A DNA stretch of 42,224 nt from Candidatus Woesebacteria bacterium RIFCSPHIGHO2_01_FULL_38_10 (GCA_001792215.1 MGGC01000038.1:73761-115984), one strand, 5' to 3'. Positions 25,480-34,160 are shown, numbered from the stretch's first letter. Translations and numbers: made by a program. Notes: a model not told the origin generated them from the sequence alone.

Positions 25480-26154
25480 ATGAAAGATACGCAAAAAGCA
25501 AAAAAGGTTAAGGATTTAGTTAAGAAAGACGCTGATCTTTCTGACGACGATAAGGGAAAAATTGTTACGGAACGGGGAACCGGCAGGAAAAAAATCCCCG
25601 GTCATATTGTTATAAATGAGAAAAAAAATCCTGAGGCAAAATGGTATGTTGTCCACACAACCTCGGGTCACGAAGCCCGCATCGCTGAAACTTTAAGACA
25701 AAGAGTTGAAACAATGGGGCTTGAAGAAAAAATATTCGAGATTCTCATCCCGACTCAGGACAGGATTATAATAAGACAGGGCAAAAAAGCCAATATCAAA
25801 GAAAAAATATTTCCCGGCTATATGCTTATTAAAATGCTTCTTAATGACCCCACCTGGCTTGCGGTCCGGACCACTCCGGGAATTACCGGCTTTGTCGGAG
25901 CTGGAAAAAACCCAACTCCATTGTCTCTAAACGAGGTGCAAAATATCCAAAAGTTCGTTTCCTCACCTGCCAAAAGATTTAAAACACGCTTTTCAATCGG
26001 CGAGGCGGTTAAAATCACTGACGGCCCTTTTTCTGACTTTTTGGGAACAATTGATTATATTGACGAAGAAAAAGGAAAGGTAAAGATCCTGGTTTCAATC
26101 TTCGGCCGCGAAACCCCGGTTGAGCTCGATCTTTTGCAGATTGCAAAAGTATAA
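25480..26154 (+). CDS. nusG: Transcription termination/antitermination protein NusG with about 50-aa charged N-terminal extension
   Basis: 'KWYVVHTTSGHEARIAETLRQR', 'FPGYMLIKMLLNDPTWLAVRTTPGITGFVG', KOW 'FSIGEAVKITDGPFSDFLGTIDYIDEEKGKVKILVSIFGRETPVELDL'. Confidence 0.93.
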   Translation: MKDTQKAKKVKDLVKKDADLSDDDKGKIVTERGTGRKKIPGHIVINEKKNPEAKWYVVHTTSGHEARIAETLRQRVETMGLEEKIFEILIPTQDRIIIRQGKKANIKEKIFPGYMLIKMLLNDPTWLAVRTTPGITGFVGAGKNPTPLSLNEVQNIQKFVSSPAKRFKTRFSIGEAVKITDGPFSDFLGTIDYIDEEKGKVKILVSIFGRETPVELDLLQIAKV

Positions 26155-26158
26155 AGAG

Positions 26159-26378
26159 TATCAACTCCTGGGGTTATCTACGTTCAAACCAAACCTATAG
26201 AAATTAATTAAATCTATAAAACGCGTGTAGTTCTTCTTTTTACTGAATATCGGCAACGAGGCTACTCCCCGGTTAAATACATTATACGCTTGACCATTTG
26301 CTAAAATTTCTTTTCTCCGTGGCATTATTAACAGCATACTACCGGGGTTCAAAGCTAATTAACCCCCCGAAGTTGATT
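26159..26378. mobile_element. Deletion derivative of a RAYT element with imperfect terminal inverted repeats
   Basis: Left ATCAACTCCTGGGGTTA versus right (reverse complement) ATCAACTTCGGGGGGTTA. Confidence 0.5.
26161..26325 (-). pseudogene. N-terminal remnant of a REP-associated tyrosine transposase (RAYT/Y1_Tnp)
   Basis: 'MPRRKEILANGQAYNVFNRGVASLPIFSKKKNYTRFIDLINFYRFGL', about 54 aa only. Confidence 0.75.
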
Positions 26379-26410
26379 TATTTTTCCCCTTGTTCTAATG
26401 GTTATTACTA

Positions 26411-26634
26411 TGCTAAAATTCTTTCACCTCATTCCGAGTTGTGCTTGGCATCAAGCCAGACTTTGTTTCCAAGCTTAGCTGGGTCTTAGGGAGATAGGAG
26501 CCTAAAAGCAAAGTGGCATATCGAAAGTTTGTAATTAAAATGTCTTGTTAACTTCGATGAAAAAACTTTCTGCTTAAGGAAGTCCTACTTTACCAATTAC
26601 TAATTTCTAATTATTAAATTCTAAACTCTAAAAT
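26411..26634 (+). promoter_or_regulatory. rplK promoter (TGCTAAAAT) and long 5' leader with hairpins
   Basis: Extended -10; GCTTGG...CCAAGC and TTAGG...CCTAA pairings; about 200 nt without ORF. Confidence 0.45.
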
Positions 26635-27063
26635 ATGGCTGGAAAAAAGATTTTAACCACTCTTAAATTGAACCTCAAAGGCGGTGAGGCATCACCGGCT
26701 CCTCCACTTGGTCCTGCATTGGGTCAACACGGAGTTGCCATTATGGATTTTGTCAAAGAGTATAATGAAAAAACTGCCGGGATGAAAGGTCAGATTGTTC
26801 CTGCTCTAATTACCATTTATGAGGATCGATCTTACGATTTTGAGATTAAAAAGGCTCCAGTTACCGAAATGATAAAAAAGGCAGCCAAAATCGAAAAAGG
26901 ATCGGGTACAACTCCAAGAGATATTGTTGGAACCCTTACCAAATCAGGGGTAGAGAAAATCGCAAAAGAAAAAATGGATGATTTTAACACCAAAGATTTA
27001 GAAGCTGCAAAAAGAATTGTAGAAGGTACGGCAAGATCAATGGGTGTAAAAATCGGGGAATAA
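26635..27063 (+). CDS. rplK: Ribosomal protein uL11
   Basis: 'LKLNLKGGEASPAPPLGPALGQHGVAIMDFVKEYNEKT'. Confidence 0.95.
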   Translation: MAGKKILTTLKLNLKGGEASPAPPLGPALGQHGVAIMDFVKEYNEKTAGMKGQIVPALITIYEDRSYDFEIKKAPVTEMIKKAAKIEKGSGTTPRDIVGTLTKSGVEKIAKEKMDDFNTKDLEAAKRIVEGTARSMGVKIGE

Positions 27064-27106
27064 TTTTCTTTGTTGTACTTTCTTTCCTAAAGAAAGTACG
27101 AATTAT

Positions 27107-27925
27107 ATGGGTAAAACAAAAACAGCCACAATTTCGGATTTTTCCAAAGAAAAAAAATCGGGAAAAGAAATTTATGAGGAAAAAAGGGTAAAAAAAGAAG
27201 AAAAAAGGGCGAAAGAAGAAAAGAAGACACAAGTTGAAAGTGTTGGTCTAAAAGGCGGAGAAAGAATAAAAGTCGTAACTGGCGAAATACCAGACGTGGC
27301 TGAAGAAGAAAAATCGGTAGCTAAGAGAAAAAAAGCCAAAGTCAGAGGCAAAAAATATCTGAAGCTCCGAAGTAAAATTGATAAGTCAAAATTGTATAAA
27401 TTACCTGATGCTATTAAGCTTGTAAAGAAAACTTCTTATTCAAAGTTTGATGGAACTATTGAGCTTCATCTAATCACCAAAAGGGCCAAAATAAACGAAA
27501 ATGTTAAACTTCCTTACCCAACCGGTAAAGAAAAAAAGATCGAGGTCGCAGACGAGAAGACTATCGAAAAATTAAAAAAAGGCAAAATTGACTTTGATCT
27601 ACTTTTGGCAACTTCTGAAATGATGCCCAAACTCCTAACCTTTGCTAAAGTCCTGGGTCCGAAAGGGCTGATGCCCAATCCCAAAACAGGAACATTAATT
27701 AAAGAGGCAAAAGATGCAAAAAAGTTCTCAGCAAATACCCTTGTGGTAAAAACCGAGAAGAAACAGCCGGTTATCCATACAATTATCGGTAAAGTCAGCC
27801 AAAAGGAAAATGAGCTTGAAGAAAATGCCCTGGCCATAATTAAGGCAGTTGGCGAAGGTAAACAACTCGTTAAAGCCTATCTTTGTTCAACCATGAGTCC
27901 TTCAGTGAAACTTAACCTGTCTTGA
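27107..27925 (+). CDS. rplA: Ribosomal protein uL1 with N-terminal extension and shortened middle domain
   Basis: 'KLYKLPDAIKLVKKTSYSKFDGTIELHLITK', 'FAKVLGPKGLMPNPKTGTL', 'AYLCSTMSPSVKLN'. Confidence 0.92.
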   Translation: MGKTKTATISDFSKEKKSGKEIYEEKRVKKEEKRAKEEKKTQVESVGLKGGERIKVVTGEIPDVAEEEKSVAKRKKAKVRGKKYLKLRSKIDKSKLYKLPDAIKLVKKTSYSKFDGTIELHLITKRAKINENVKLPYPTGKEKKIEVADEKTIEKLKKGKIDFDLLLATSEMMPKLLTFAKVLGPKGLMPNPKTGTLIKEAKDAKKFSANTLVVKTEKKQPVIHTIIGKVSQKENELEENALAIIKAVGEGKQLVKAYLCSTMSPSVKLNLS

Positions 27926-27944
27926 GAAGATAATCTAACTAAGG

Positions 27945-28202
27945 TTGAACCCCACAGTTGCAGTTTCAAAAATACTAACACTTCGTTTATCTCAAGATTG
28001 GGAAGTAATCGACGAATTTTTACCGTGGAGTAGTGGCAGAAAAGAAGCGGTCCCGTGTACAGATAGATGTCGGTTTTATATTGAAAATACTTGCACCGTG
28101 ACTGAAAAAAGAGTTGAAAGTGGTATGTCCTCTTGTGAAGCGCCTAATAAGAGGGGGGTAAGGAAAAAACCATTAAAATATTTACTAAAACCCCGCCTTT
28201 AA
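27945..28202 (+). CDS. Small Cys-containing hypothetical protein
   Basis: 'VPCTDRCRFYIENTCTVTEKRVESGMSSCE'; TTG start. Confidence 0.45.
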   Translation: MNPTVAVSKILTLRLSQDWEVIDEFLPWSSGRKEAVPCTDRCRFYIENTCTVTEKRVESGMSSCEAPNKRGVRKKPLKYLLKPRL

Positions 28203-28212
28203 AACCCAGCGC

Positions 28213-29619
28213 TTATAAGGATTTGAAAAGAGGAACAATCGGGCCTGAGCCCCCTGTATTTATCAAGGCAAAAATAATAAAAACTGAAACTCCTAAGAAA
28301 AGAACAATCCAAATTACGCTAAAAACTAAAGTGGTTATCCCCCATCCCACTCCCTTTTTAGCTCCAATAAAAGCTGCGGGCGCAAAAATCAAAATGGCAT
28401 AGATAATAAATGAGGCAATTATTAAAAATAGTGCAAACATACCCAAAAACTGATATTCGACTAAACCAGATAAAAATTTGCTCAACAAATAGACAAAGAC
28501 GCTATAAGCTGAAACTAAAACCGAGGAGAAAAAGCTTACTCCCAAAGTTAAAAGCAGTAAAGCGCTGCTTGAAGATAAGTTTTCCTTCTTTTCTGCGGAA
28601 TCGCCAACTTCTTTTTCTTTAAGCGCACTGAACTTTTTGTAAATCCTTTTTACCACTAAACCCGTTAAACCCACAAAAATTAAAATTAGTAAAAAGCCAA
28701 TTGTCAATTCTTTAGCATAAAGCTTTATTCGCGAAGAAGCGTAATCTCCTTCAACCTTATAAGATTCGAGGGCTGCCAGGTTTGAGGCAGATTTATTAAT
28801 TTTCCCATGGCCAATCTGGGAAACAAAGCGGTCCATAGCAATCGATTTCTGCGGAGCGGTAACTGCGCCCGCCGATTCAAGTGCGCTAAATGCCGACTCT
28901 TCAAAGCGATAAGAAACTTCCCCCTTAACACCCTTTAAAATTAAATCTGAATCGGTGGAAATCCCAAGCATCAGATTTCTTATATCTTCCTCTGCTTTTA
29001 AAGTTTCAAATTCATAATTAAACGCGCCAAATAAATTTTTCTTGGCATATCCTATGGCTCTAAAATAAATAATAAAAGCACCAGATTTGTTGGATGCAAC
29101 TGCTTTCGGAAGCGTAATTTTCAAAGTGTCAACATCAAGTTCGGCTTTGGCTTTCTGATACGAAACGTTTCCGTAATAAGAATAGTAATCAGGCTCTTCA
29201 ATTTCAATGCATCTTGAGGGAAGATAGCGATTCTCAACCGGGTCGTAGGTTCTCGACGAATATCTCAAACACCTCCCCAGACTTATCGCCTGGTAAACGC
29301 TTAAGTTAGTCGGCAGCACTTTCGTAACCCGAAGCTTAATCTCATCCAAAGTATCATCTTTCTTATTCATAAAAACTATCTTTGCCGAAACAACTGCTTC
29401 GCCGTTTCCTCTAAAAACTACGCTGTAAGAGTGGTCTTGTCCTAAAAATCCCGGCTCACTCCCAGGATAAGGTGGGTACAACGTATCAGGGGCTATAAGA
29501 GATTCTTTAGAAACTCCTTCTGAAGAGTCAACCGTCTGTGAATCTGTCTGGGCAAAAACTTCTGTTGCTGGTAATAACAATATTGCCAAAGAAGAAAAAA
29601 GTAAAACTAGCCTTTTCAT
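28213..29619 (-). CDS. Secreted/membrane protein: signal peptide, large extracytoplasmic region, four or more C-terminal TM helices
   Basis: Signal sequence MKRLVLLFSSLAILLLPATEVFA; TM pattern. Confidence 0.8.
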   Translation of the reverse strand: MKRLVLLFSSLAILLLPATEVFAQTDSQTVDSSEGVSKESLIAPDTLYPPYPGSEPGFLGQDHSYSVVFRGNGEAVVSAKIVFMNKKDDTLDEIKLRVTKVLPTNLSVYQAISLGRCLRYSSRTYDPVENRYLPSRCIEIEEPDYYSYYGNVSYQKAKAELDVDTLKITLPKAVASNKSGAFIIYFRAIGYAKKNLFGAFNYEFETLKAEEDIRNLMLGISTDSDLILKGVKGEVSYRFEESAFSALESAGAVTAPQKSIAMDRFVSQIGHGKINKSASNLAALESYKVEGDYASSRIKLYAKELTIGFLLILIFVGLTGLVVKRIYKKFSALKEKEVGDSAEKKENLSSSSALLLLTLGVSFFSSVLVSAYSVFVYLLSKFLSGLVEYQFLGMFALFLIIASFIIYAILIFAPAAFIGAKKGVGWGITTLVFSVIWIVLFLGVSVFIIFALINTGGSGPIVPLFKSL

Positions 29620-29667
29620 TATTTAATTTATTTACTCATAAGCGTGTATTAAAGTCAACTGTCTCCC

Positions 29668-29701
29668 AAGGTGTCATCTTTCCGACACCTCCGAGGTGTT
29701 T
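29668..29701. repeat. REP-like palindromes AGGTGTC-atctttcc-GACACCT and ACACCT-ccg-AGGTGT
   Basis: Overlapping perfect stems. Confidence 0.5.
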
Positions 29702-29826
29702 AACACATTTCTTCCACCCTTCTCACATTCGAAACGATTTAGTAAATCTTAACAAAAAATATCCTTAAAGGGAAAAAGATTAAAGGTTGCTTGATTCGCA
29801 CAACAAAGAGAGGGTAAAATGAAGGT

Positions 29827-31200
29827 GTGGAAGATAGCGGCTTAGGAGTAAGTTATTCAGAAGTTCTCAACGATAAACCACTCCCTTGGCAAAAAGAAGT
29901 GGACTACTCCGAACAACTGGCAGGCGGCGTTGAACTGCAAAATGCCCCGGAAAAAATTCAGGTTGCCTCCAGACAAGAAGCGGTTGATAAAATAAAAGAA
30001 CATTTCCGAAACACTCTTGAAGATCGTTTTCCCCATTTTGCCTTCCATAACGTCGAACATTCCAAAGGTGTCCTCGGTAGTGCAATTCTTTTTTCTGATT
30101 CAGTAAAGTTAGCCGATCCGACAATCTTTGAAGGGAAGAGAGAGATTTTAGAAGTCGCTGCCTCTGCACACGACAGCTGGCAGGCTTGGGAAGTTAAGGG
30201 CGGACTAAGACAAAGAAACAGAGGCTTTGTTCCACAACGGGCCGAGAAAGTCGTAAAAGATGTCCTAGAAACCGGTCGCAAAAAGCAGATAAAAATTCCT
30301 GAATACGACCATACCCATCCCGAAGAATTCTCGATCGGCAACGAAGAATACAGCGCCTATGAGCTGATAGATAAAATGACCAGATACATCATCGTTGCGG
30401 ACGGAAGAAAGGAGAATGCGTTTTCCAACGAAGAAATCCTCGAAGCAGTCGAGACGATAGGCGGAACTTACCCGAGCTTTGTCTTTAACGAATCGTTCCC
30501 GGTTAATGTTGATCCCAAAAACGAAACCTCACTTGACGTCTCCGAAATAACAGACCTTAAATCAGGTCTTCATATTTCCCAACCCTACGCGGAAAAATGC
30601 TGGGCAGCAAGAGCAATCGGCACTGGTGACTTGTGGAACCACATGGGATCTACAGAAGGTAAATTAAGTCTTCAAGCAGCCATGAAAGAGTGGGAAGAAT
30701 TCCATATAAAATTTGCTGACAAGTTAAAAAGGGCTGATCAGACTCCCGATGATAGGGTTGAAATCGCAGGCTCGATACTGGACTGGCTTTTTATGCAGGA
30801 GGGAACCATCGCCTGGCAACACCTTAATTTTGAACGCTTTCTTGCAACCAGCCCTCTTTTAAAGACACATCCCAAGGCCGATGAGATAAGAACAAATATC
30901 AGAAACGCATTTCCGCTTTTTAAAGCCAACGCCGCTTATGCCCGAGAAGCATACCTTACACTTGAATCTGCTTTTGGAGATCGCGAGTATGCAACATTCA
31001 GAAGAGAACTTGCAACAAAGGGTCCCGATGAAATAAGCGAAGAAGAAAAACAAAAACTAACAAAACTCAAAATAGAAAGGGATAAACGCTTGAAAGAAAA
31101 TTTTGGCGAAAACGACATAGAGGATGTTGAGAAAACAAAGGAAAGATTTGAATTTTTCAGAAAGAAAGTTATGCAAGTTGAATTGGAAGATTTAAACTAA
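29827..31200 (+). CDS. HD-domain phosphohydrolase-like protein (GTG start)
   Basis: 'HFAFHNVEHSKGVLGSAILF...EVAASAHDSWQAWE'; TTGATT-18-TAAAAT promoter 6 nt before GTG. Confidence 0.7.
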   Translation: MEDSGLGVSYSEVLNDKPLPWQKEVDYSEQLAGGVELQNAPEKIQVASRQEAVDKIKEHFRNTLEDRFPHFAFHNVEHSKGVLGSAILFSDSVKLADPTIFEGKREILEVAASAHDSWQAWEVKGGLRQRNRGFVPQRAEKVVKDVLETGRKKQIKIPEYDHTHPEEFSIGNEEYSAYELIDKMTRYIIVADGRKENAFSNEEILEAVETIGGTYPSFVFNESFPVNVDPKNETSLDVSEITDLKSGLHISQPYAEKCWAARAIGTGDLWNHMGSTEGKLSLQAAMKEWEEFHIKFADKLKRADQTPDDRVEIAGSILDWLFMQEGTIAWQHLNFERFLATSPLLKTHPKADEIRTNIRNAFPLFKANAAYAREAYLTLESAFGDREYATFRRELATKGPDEISEEEKQKLTKLKIERDKRLKENFGENDIEDVEKTKERFEFFRKKVMQVELEDLN

Positions 31201-31301
31201 CTTATCCCAAATAATCTTCAAGCTTCTTTAAAAATCCCTCAGCTTTCCCATTCATCAAGAAACTATAAAACTCTCAATCTTGAAAGTAAACTACACATGG
31301 G

Positions 31302-31502
31302 CTAATCCATACTGGGTTTTGGTTCTTCTCTTGCTACAATTTTGCCACTAGGATGGTGTGTCTCCATAATGCTAACTCCTCTTCTACCTCTTATTGAAGT
31401 ATTATGCCTTATTGTAAGGGGAGATTTATTTTGAGACTGAGTTCCTTCAGAACCAAAACTTCTTCTCTTCTGAGGACCTGATTGTTCCTCTGACTCATCC
31501 AT
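31302..31502 (-). CDS. Small basic disordered protein with strong Shine-Dalgarno
   Basis: Upstream GAGGTGGTGATAAAAAATGG on the minus strand. Confidence 0.55.
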   Translation of the reverse strand: MDESEEQSGPQKRRSFGSEGTQSQNKSPLTIRHNTSIRGRRGVSIMETHHPSGKIVAREEPKPSMD

Positions 31503-31588
31503 TTTTTATCACCACCTCTCTCCTATATCTATTTTATATTATACCATTTGACGCAAGGGAACATTATAGGTTACAATTTGGAATTACA

Positions 31589-31930
31589 ATGTCGGAAAGA
31601 AAAAAGCCATGGTGGAAAGGTGCAAGAAAATCGACCCCACCACCGACTCCCCAAACTTTTGAAGACCAACTTGGTGTTTCCCAAGAACCCACAGGAAGTG
31701 TAATTGGAGATAGCCGACCTTTAATTGGTGAAACACTTACTGAAAGAACAAGACAAGGAGTCATCAGAAGGGGACGACAAGAACTGGGTTTACCCTCAGA
31801 AAAACCTCCAGATGCTGATACAGACACAAAACCTACCAGACCAAAGATCAAACCACTACCTTCTAGAGTAATCGGGAATTTATTTGGTAGGATAACTGCC
31901 AAAGATCAGGGAGTTAAAAATAATAAATGA
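31589..31930 (+). CDS. Pro/Arg-rich disordered hypothetical protein
   Basis: ORF with TACAAT box upstream of ATG. Confidence 0.5.
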   Translation: MSERKKPWWKGARKSTPPPTPQTFEDQLGVSQEPTGSVIGDSRPLIGETLTERTRQGVIRRGRQELGLPSEKPPDADTDTKPTRPKIKPLPSRVIGNLFGRITAKDQGVKNNK

Positions 31931-32028
31931 AGTCCGAACTTATTTGAAGCTTATTTGAGACAAAAGTGGGGTAAGACCAGAAATTTTGACTATTGATTTT
32001 TGGATTAATTTAACTCTATAATCCGACT

Positions 32029-32217
32029 ATGTCAGAAGCACCTGGGCAACGACCTGCATGGCAGGAAAGAGAGAAAAAGCGAATTAAGGGCCAACCCGTA
32101 ACGCTAACGAGATCAACTCTTGGTCCTTCTTCAACCCCTAAAGCTCAACCGGGAGTTCCTCCTAATGTAGCAAGAATAAGACAACACCAACAACAATCCG
32201 GGGAAACAGGAAGTTAA
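32029..32217 (+). CDS. Small disordered hypothetical protein (62 aa)
   Basis: TATAAT (32017-32022) 6 nt before ATG. Confidence 0.5.
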   Translation: MSEAPGQRPAWQEREKKRIKGQPVTLTRSTLGPSSTPKAQPGVPPNVARIRQHQQQSGETGS

Positions 32218-32284
32218 AGAAATTCTCCCCCTACACTCTTTCTCAATTACGCCTTGACTACTTCCTTCCCTCTAAAGTAAAATA

Positions 32285-32420
32285 ACCTTATCCTAAGAAA
32301 GCATGCGGGATAGAGTTTAAAAACCCTTTTATTCTATCAAATAAGCCGTGCCGAGGAGCTGTAATCGCAGTTGTTTGTTGGCGGATTAATAAAGCACTCC
32401 TTGGGAGTGCATTTTTTATT
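32285..32420 (+). promoter_or_regulatory. L10 (rplJL) leader with attenuator terminator
   Basis: 'GATAGA...TCTATC' helix, 'GTGCCGAGGA' element, GCACTCC-TTG-GGAGTGC-ATTTTTT (32394-32417) upstream of rplJ. Confidence 0.7.
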
Positions 32421-32440
32421 AATGAATCTTTTACTTTAAA

Positions 32441-32965
32441 ATGAAACGCCAGGAAAAAACATTTTTTGTTGCTAATCTAACTGAAGAATTGAAATCAGCA
32501 TCAGCCTTGGTTCTAATTAATTACTTAGGACTTTCGGTTAAAATGCAGCAGGATCTTAAAGCTCGTTTGAAAGAAGTCGGAGCCTCTTTCACCGTTGTCA
32601 AAAACACTCTTTTTGCTCTGGCTGGGAAAGCTGCAAAAATTCCGGAAGAAACTTTGAAAGATACAGTTTTGCAGGGGCCTTTGGCTTTGATAATTACCGA
32701 ATCCGACCCTATTGCACCACTATATGTGTTGGCCAAGTTCGCAAAAGAGCACGAAACTCCCCAACTAAAAGTAGGAATCATCGAAGGAACATTCCAGGAT
32801 AAAGAAGACTTAACGGAACTTTCAAAGCTTCTTTCAAAAAATACCCTCTATTCCCAAGTTATCGGGACAATTGCCAATCCCATGTACGGATTGGTGTCAA
32901 TTTTAGAGGCAAATTTACAAAAATTGATATACATAATTCAAAAGTACAGGACTAAAAAAGTTTAA
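32441..32965 (+). CDS. rplJ: Ribosomal protein uL10
   Basis: 'LTEELKSASALVLINYLGLSVKMQQDLKARLKEVGASFTVVKNTLFALAGK'. Confidence 0.93.
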   Translation: MKRQEKTFFVANLTEELKSASALVLINYLGLSVKMQQDLKARLKEVGASFTVVKNTLFALAGKAAKIPEETLKDTVLQGPLALIITESDPIAPLYVLAKFAKEHETPQLKVGIIEGTFQDKEDLTELSKLLSKNTLYSQVIGTIANPMYGLVSILEANLQKLIYIIQKYRTKKV

Positions 32966-32986
32966 GATGGGAAGGTGGTGATAAAA

Positions 32987-33424
32987 ATGGCTGAAAATAA
33001 AACTAAAAAAGAAGAAAAGAAGGAAACAAAATTATCCAAAAGCGTCGAAAAATTGGTTGAAGAAATAGCAAAGTTGACAGTTATTGAACTTAGCCAATTG
33101 GTTAGCGCTTTGCAGGAAAAATTGGGAGTATCTACTCCAGTAGCAACTGCAGCAGTAACCCAACCGCAACCAACTCAGACTGCTGAAGTAGCGCCATCAG
33201 GAGGCGGGGCTACAAAGCAGACTTTAGTAATGACTGCTTCAGGCAGCAATAAAATCGCAGTTATCAAAGCTTTAAGGGAAATCAATCAAAACTGGACTTT
33301 AAAAGAGGCCAAAGACATGACCGAACAAGTTCCAACCGAAGTTTTGAAAGATGCCAAAGCTGATGATGTTAAAAATGCAACCGACAAACTGAAAGTGGCA
33401 GGCGCGAATGTTGAAGTGAAATAA
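32987..33424 (+). CDS. rplL: Ribosomal protein bL12 (start re-assigned to MAENKT)
   Basis: 'LVEEIAKLTVIELSQLVSALQEKLGV', 'NKIAVIKALREINQNWTLKEAKDMTEQVP'; SD AAGGTGGTG. Confidence 0.93.
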   Translation: MAENKTKKEEKKETKLSKSVEKLVEEIAKLTVIELSQLVSALQEKLGVSTPVATAAVTQPQPTQTAEVAPSGGGATKQTLVMTASGSNKIAVIKALREINQNWTLKEAKDMTEQVPTEVLKDAKADDVKNATDKLKVAGANVEVK

Positions 33425-33677
33425 GACACCGAGTGTCCCACAAGAATCGCCGTCTTTAGCCATGCGTATCTAGAGGTACGACATACCGAATAGTACTGGA
33501 AAAACGAAAGTTAAGATTCAGCGGAAAGCTACAGTAAGTTGAAATGTATATTTTAAATTTCATCTCTACACAAAACCTATCTAAATCGTGTAGCATTTTT
33601 CTATGACAAAATACTAATGGATAAAAAAAACTAATTGTAATAGTTGACTACCTGTAATCACAATCTGTAAACTACTA

Positions 33678-33697
33678 CTAATACATCGATGTATTAG
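33678..33697. promoter_or_regulatory. Perfect 20-bp palindrome CTAATACATCGATGTATTAG overlapping the predicted TSS of the TrpR-like gene
   Basis: Direct reading; TTGACT-18-TAAACT promoter just upstream. Confidence 0.75.
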
Positions 33698-33701
33698 CTC
33701 C

Positions 33702-34154
33702 ATGCCAAAAGTTTCAAGAAAAAAACTTGATAAAGATATCGAGACTGTTATGTTCAAGCAATTTTGGAGTTCATTAGCAAAGATAAATAATGCTTCAAAA
33801 GCTTCTGAATTCTTCTCCGATCTTCTCACTCGATCCGAAGAAATGATGCTTGCAAAACGGTTCGCGGCGGCAATTCTTCTTATTAGGGGAAAATCGCCAA
33901 CAGAAATTAAAAATTCAATACATTTAACATATACAACTATTGGATCTGTTGCATCTTGGGTCAAAAACGCTAAACCCAAAACTAAGGAAATACTTCTGGC
34001 TTTTTCTAAAGAGAAAGACTGGGAAACTATAATCGATAAAATAGAATCCTTATTAGATAAATTACCTCCACGTTTCGGAACAAATTGGAGTGAGGCCGGA
34101 AAGAAAAAATGGCAAAGAATGAAAGACAGAGCCGCTCGAAATAATCTTCGTTAA
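33702..34154 (+). CDS. TrpR/YerC-YecD-like transcriptional regulator
   Basis: 'FFSDLLTRSEEMMLAKRFAAAILLIRGKSPTEIKNSIHLTYTTIGSVASWVKN'. Confidence 0.8.
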   Translation: MPKVSRKKLDKDIETVMFKQFWSSLAKINNASKASEFFSDLLTRSEEMMLAKRFAAAILLIRGKSPTEIKNSIHLTYTTIGSVASWVKNAKPKTKEILLAFSKEKDWETIIDKIESLLDKLPPRFGTNWSEAGKKKWQRMKDRAARNNLR

Positions 34155-34160
34155 CATTCC

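Noticed and set aside
26298-26489. ORF 26298-26489
   Set aside because: Covers the RAYT remnant, its inverted repeat and the rplK promoter; no motif.
33425-33600. Hairpins GACAC-CGA-GTGTC and CTACAC...GTGTAG after rplL as a new ncRNA
   Set aside because: Short stems, long loops and no promoter; at most a weak terminator.
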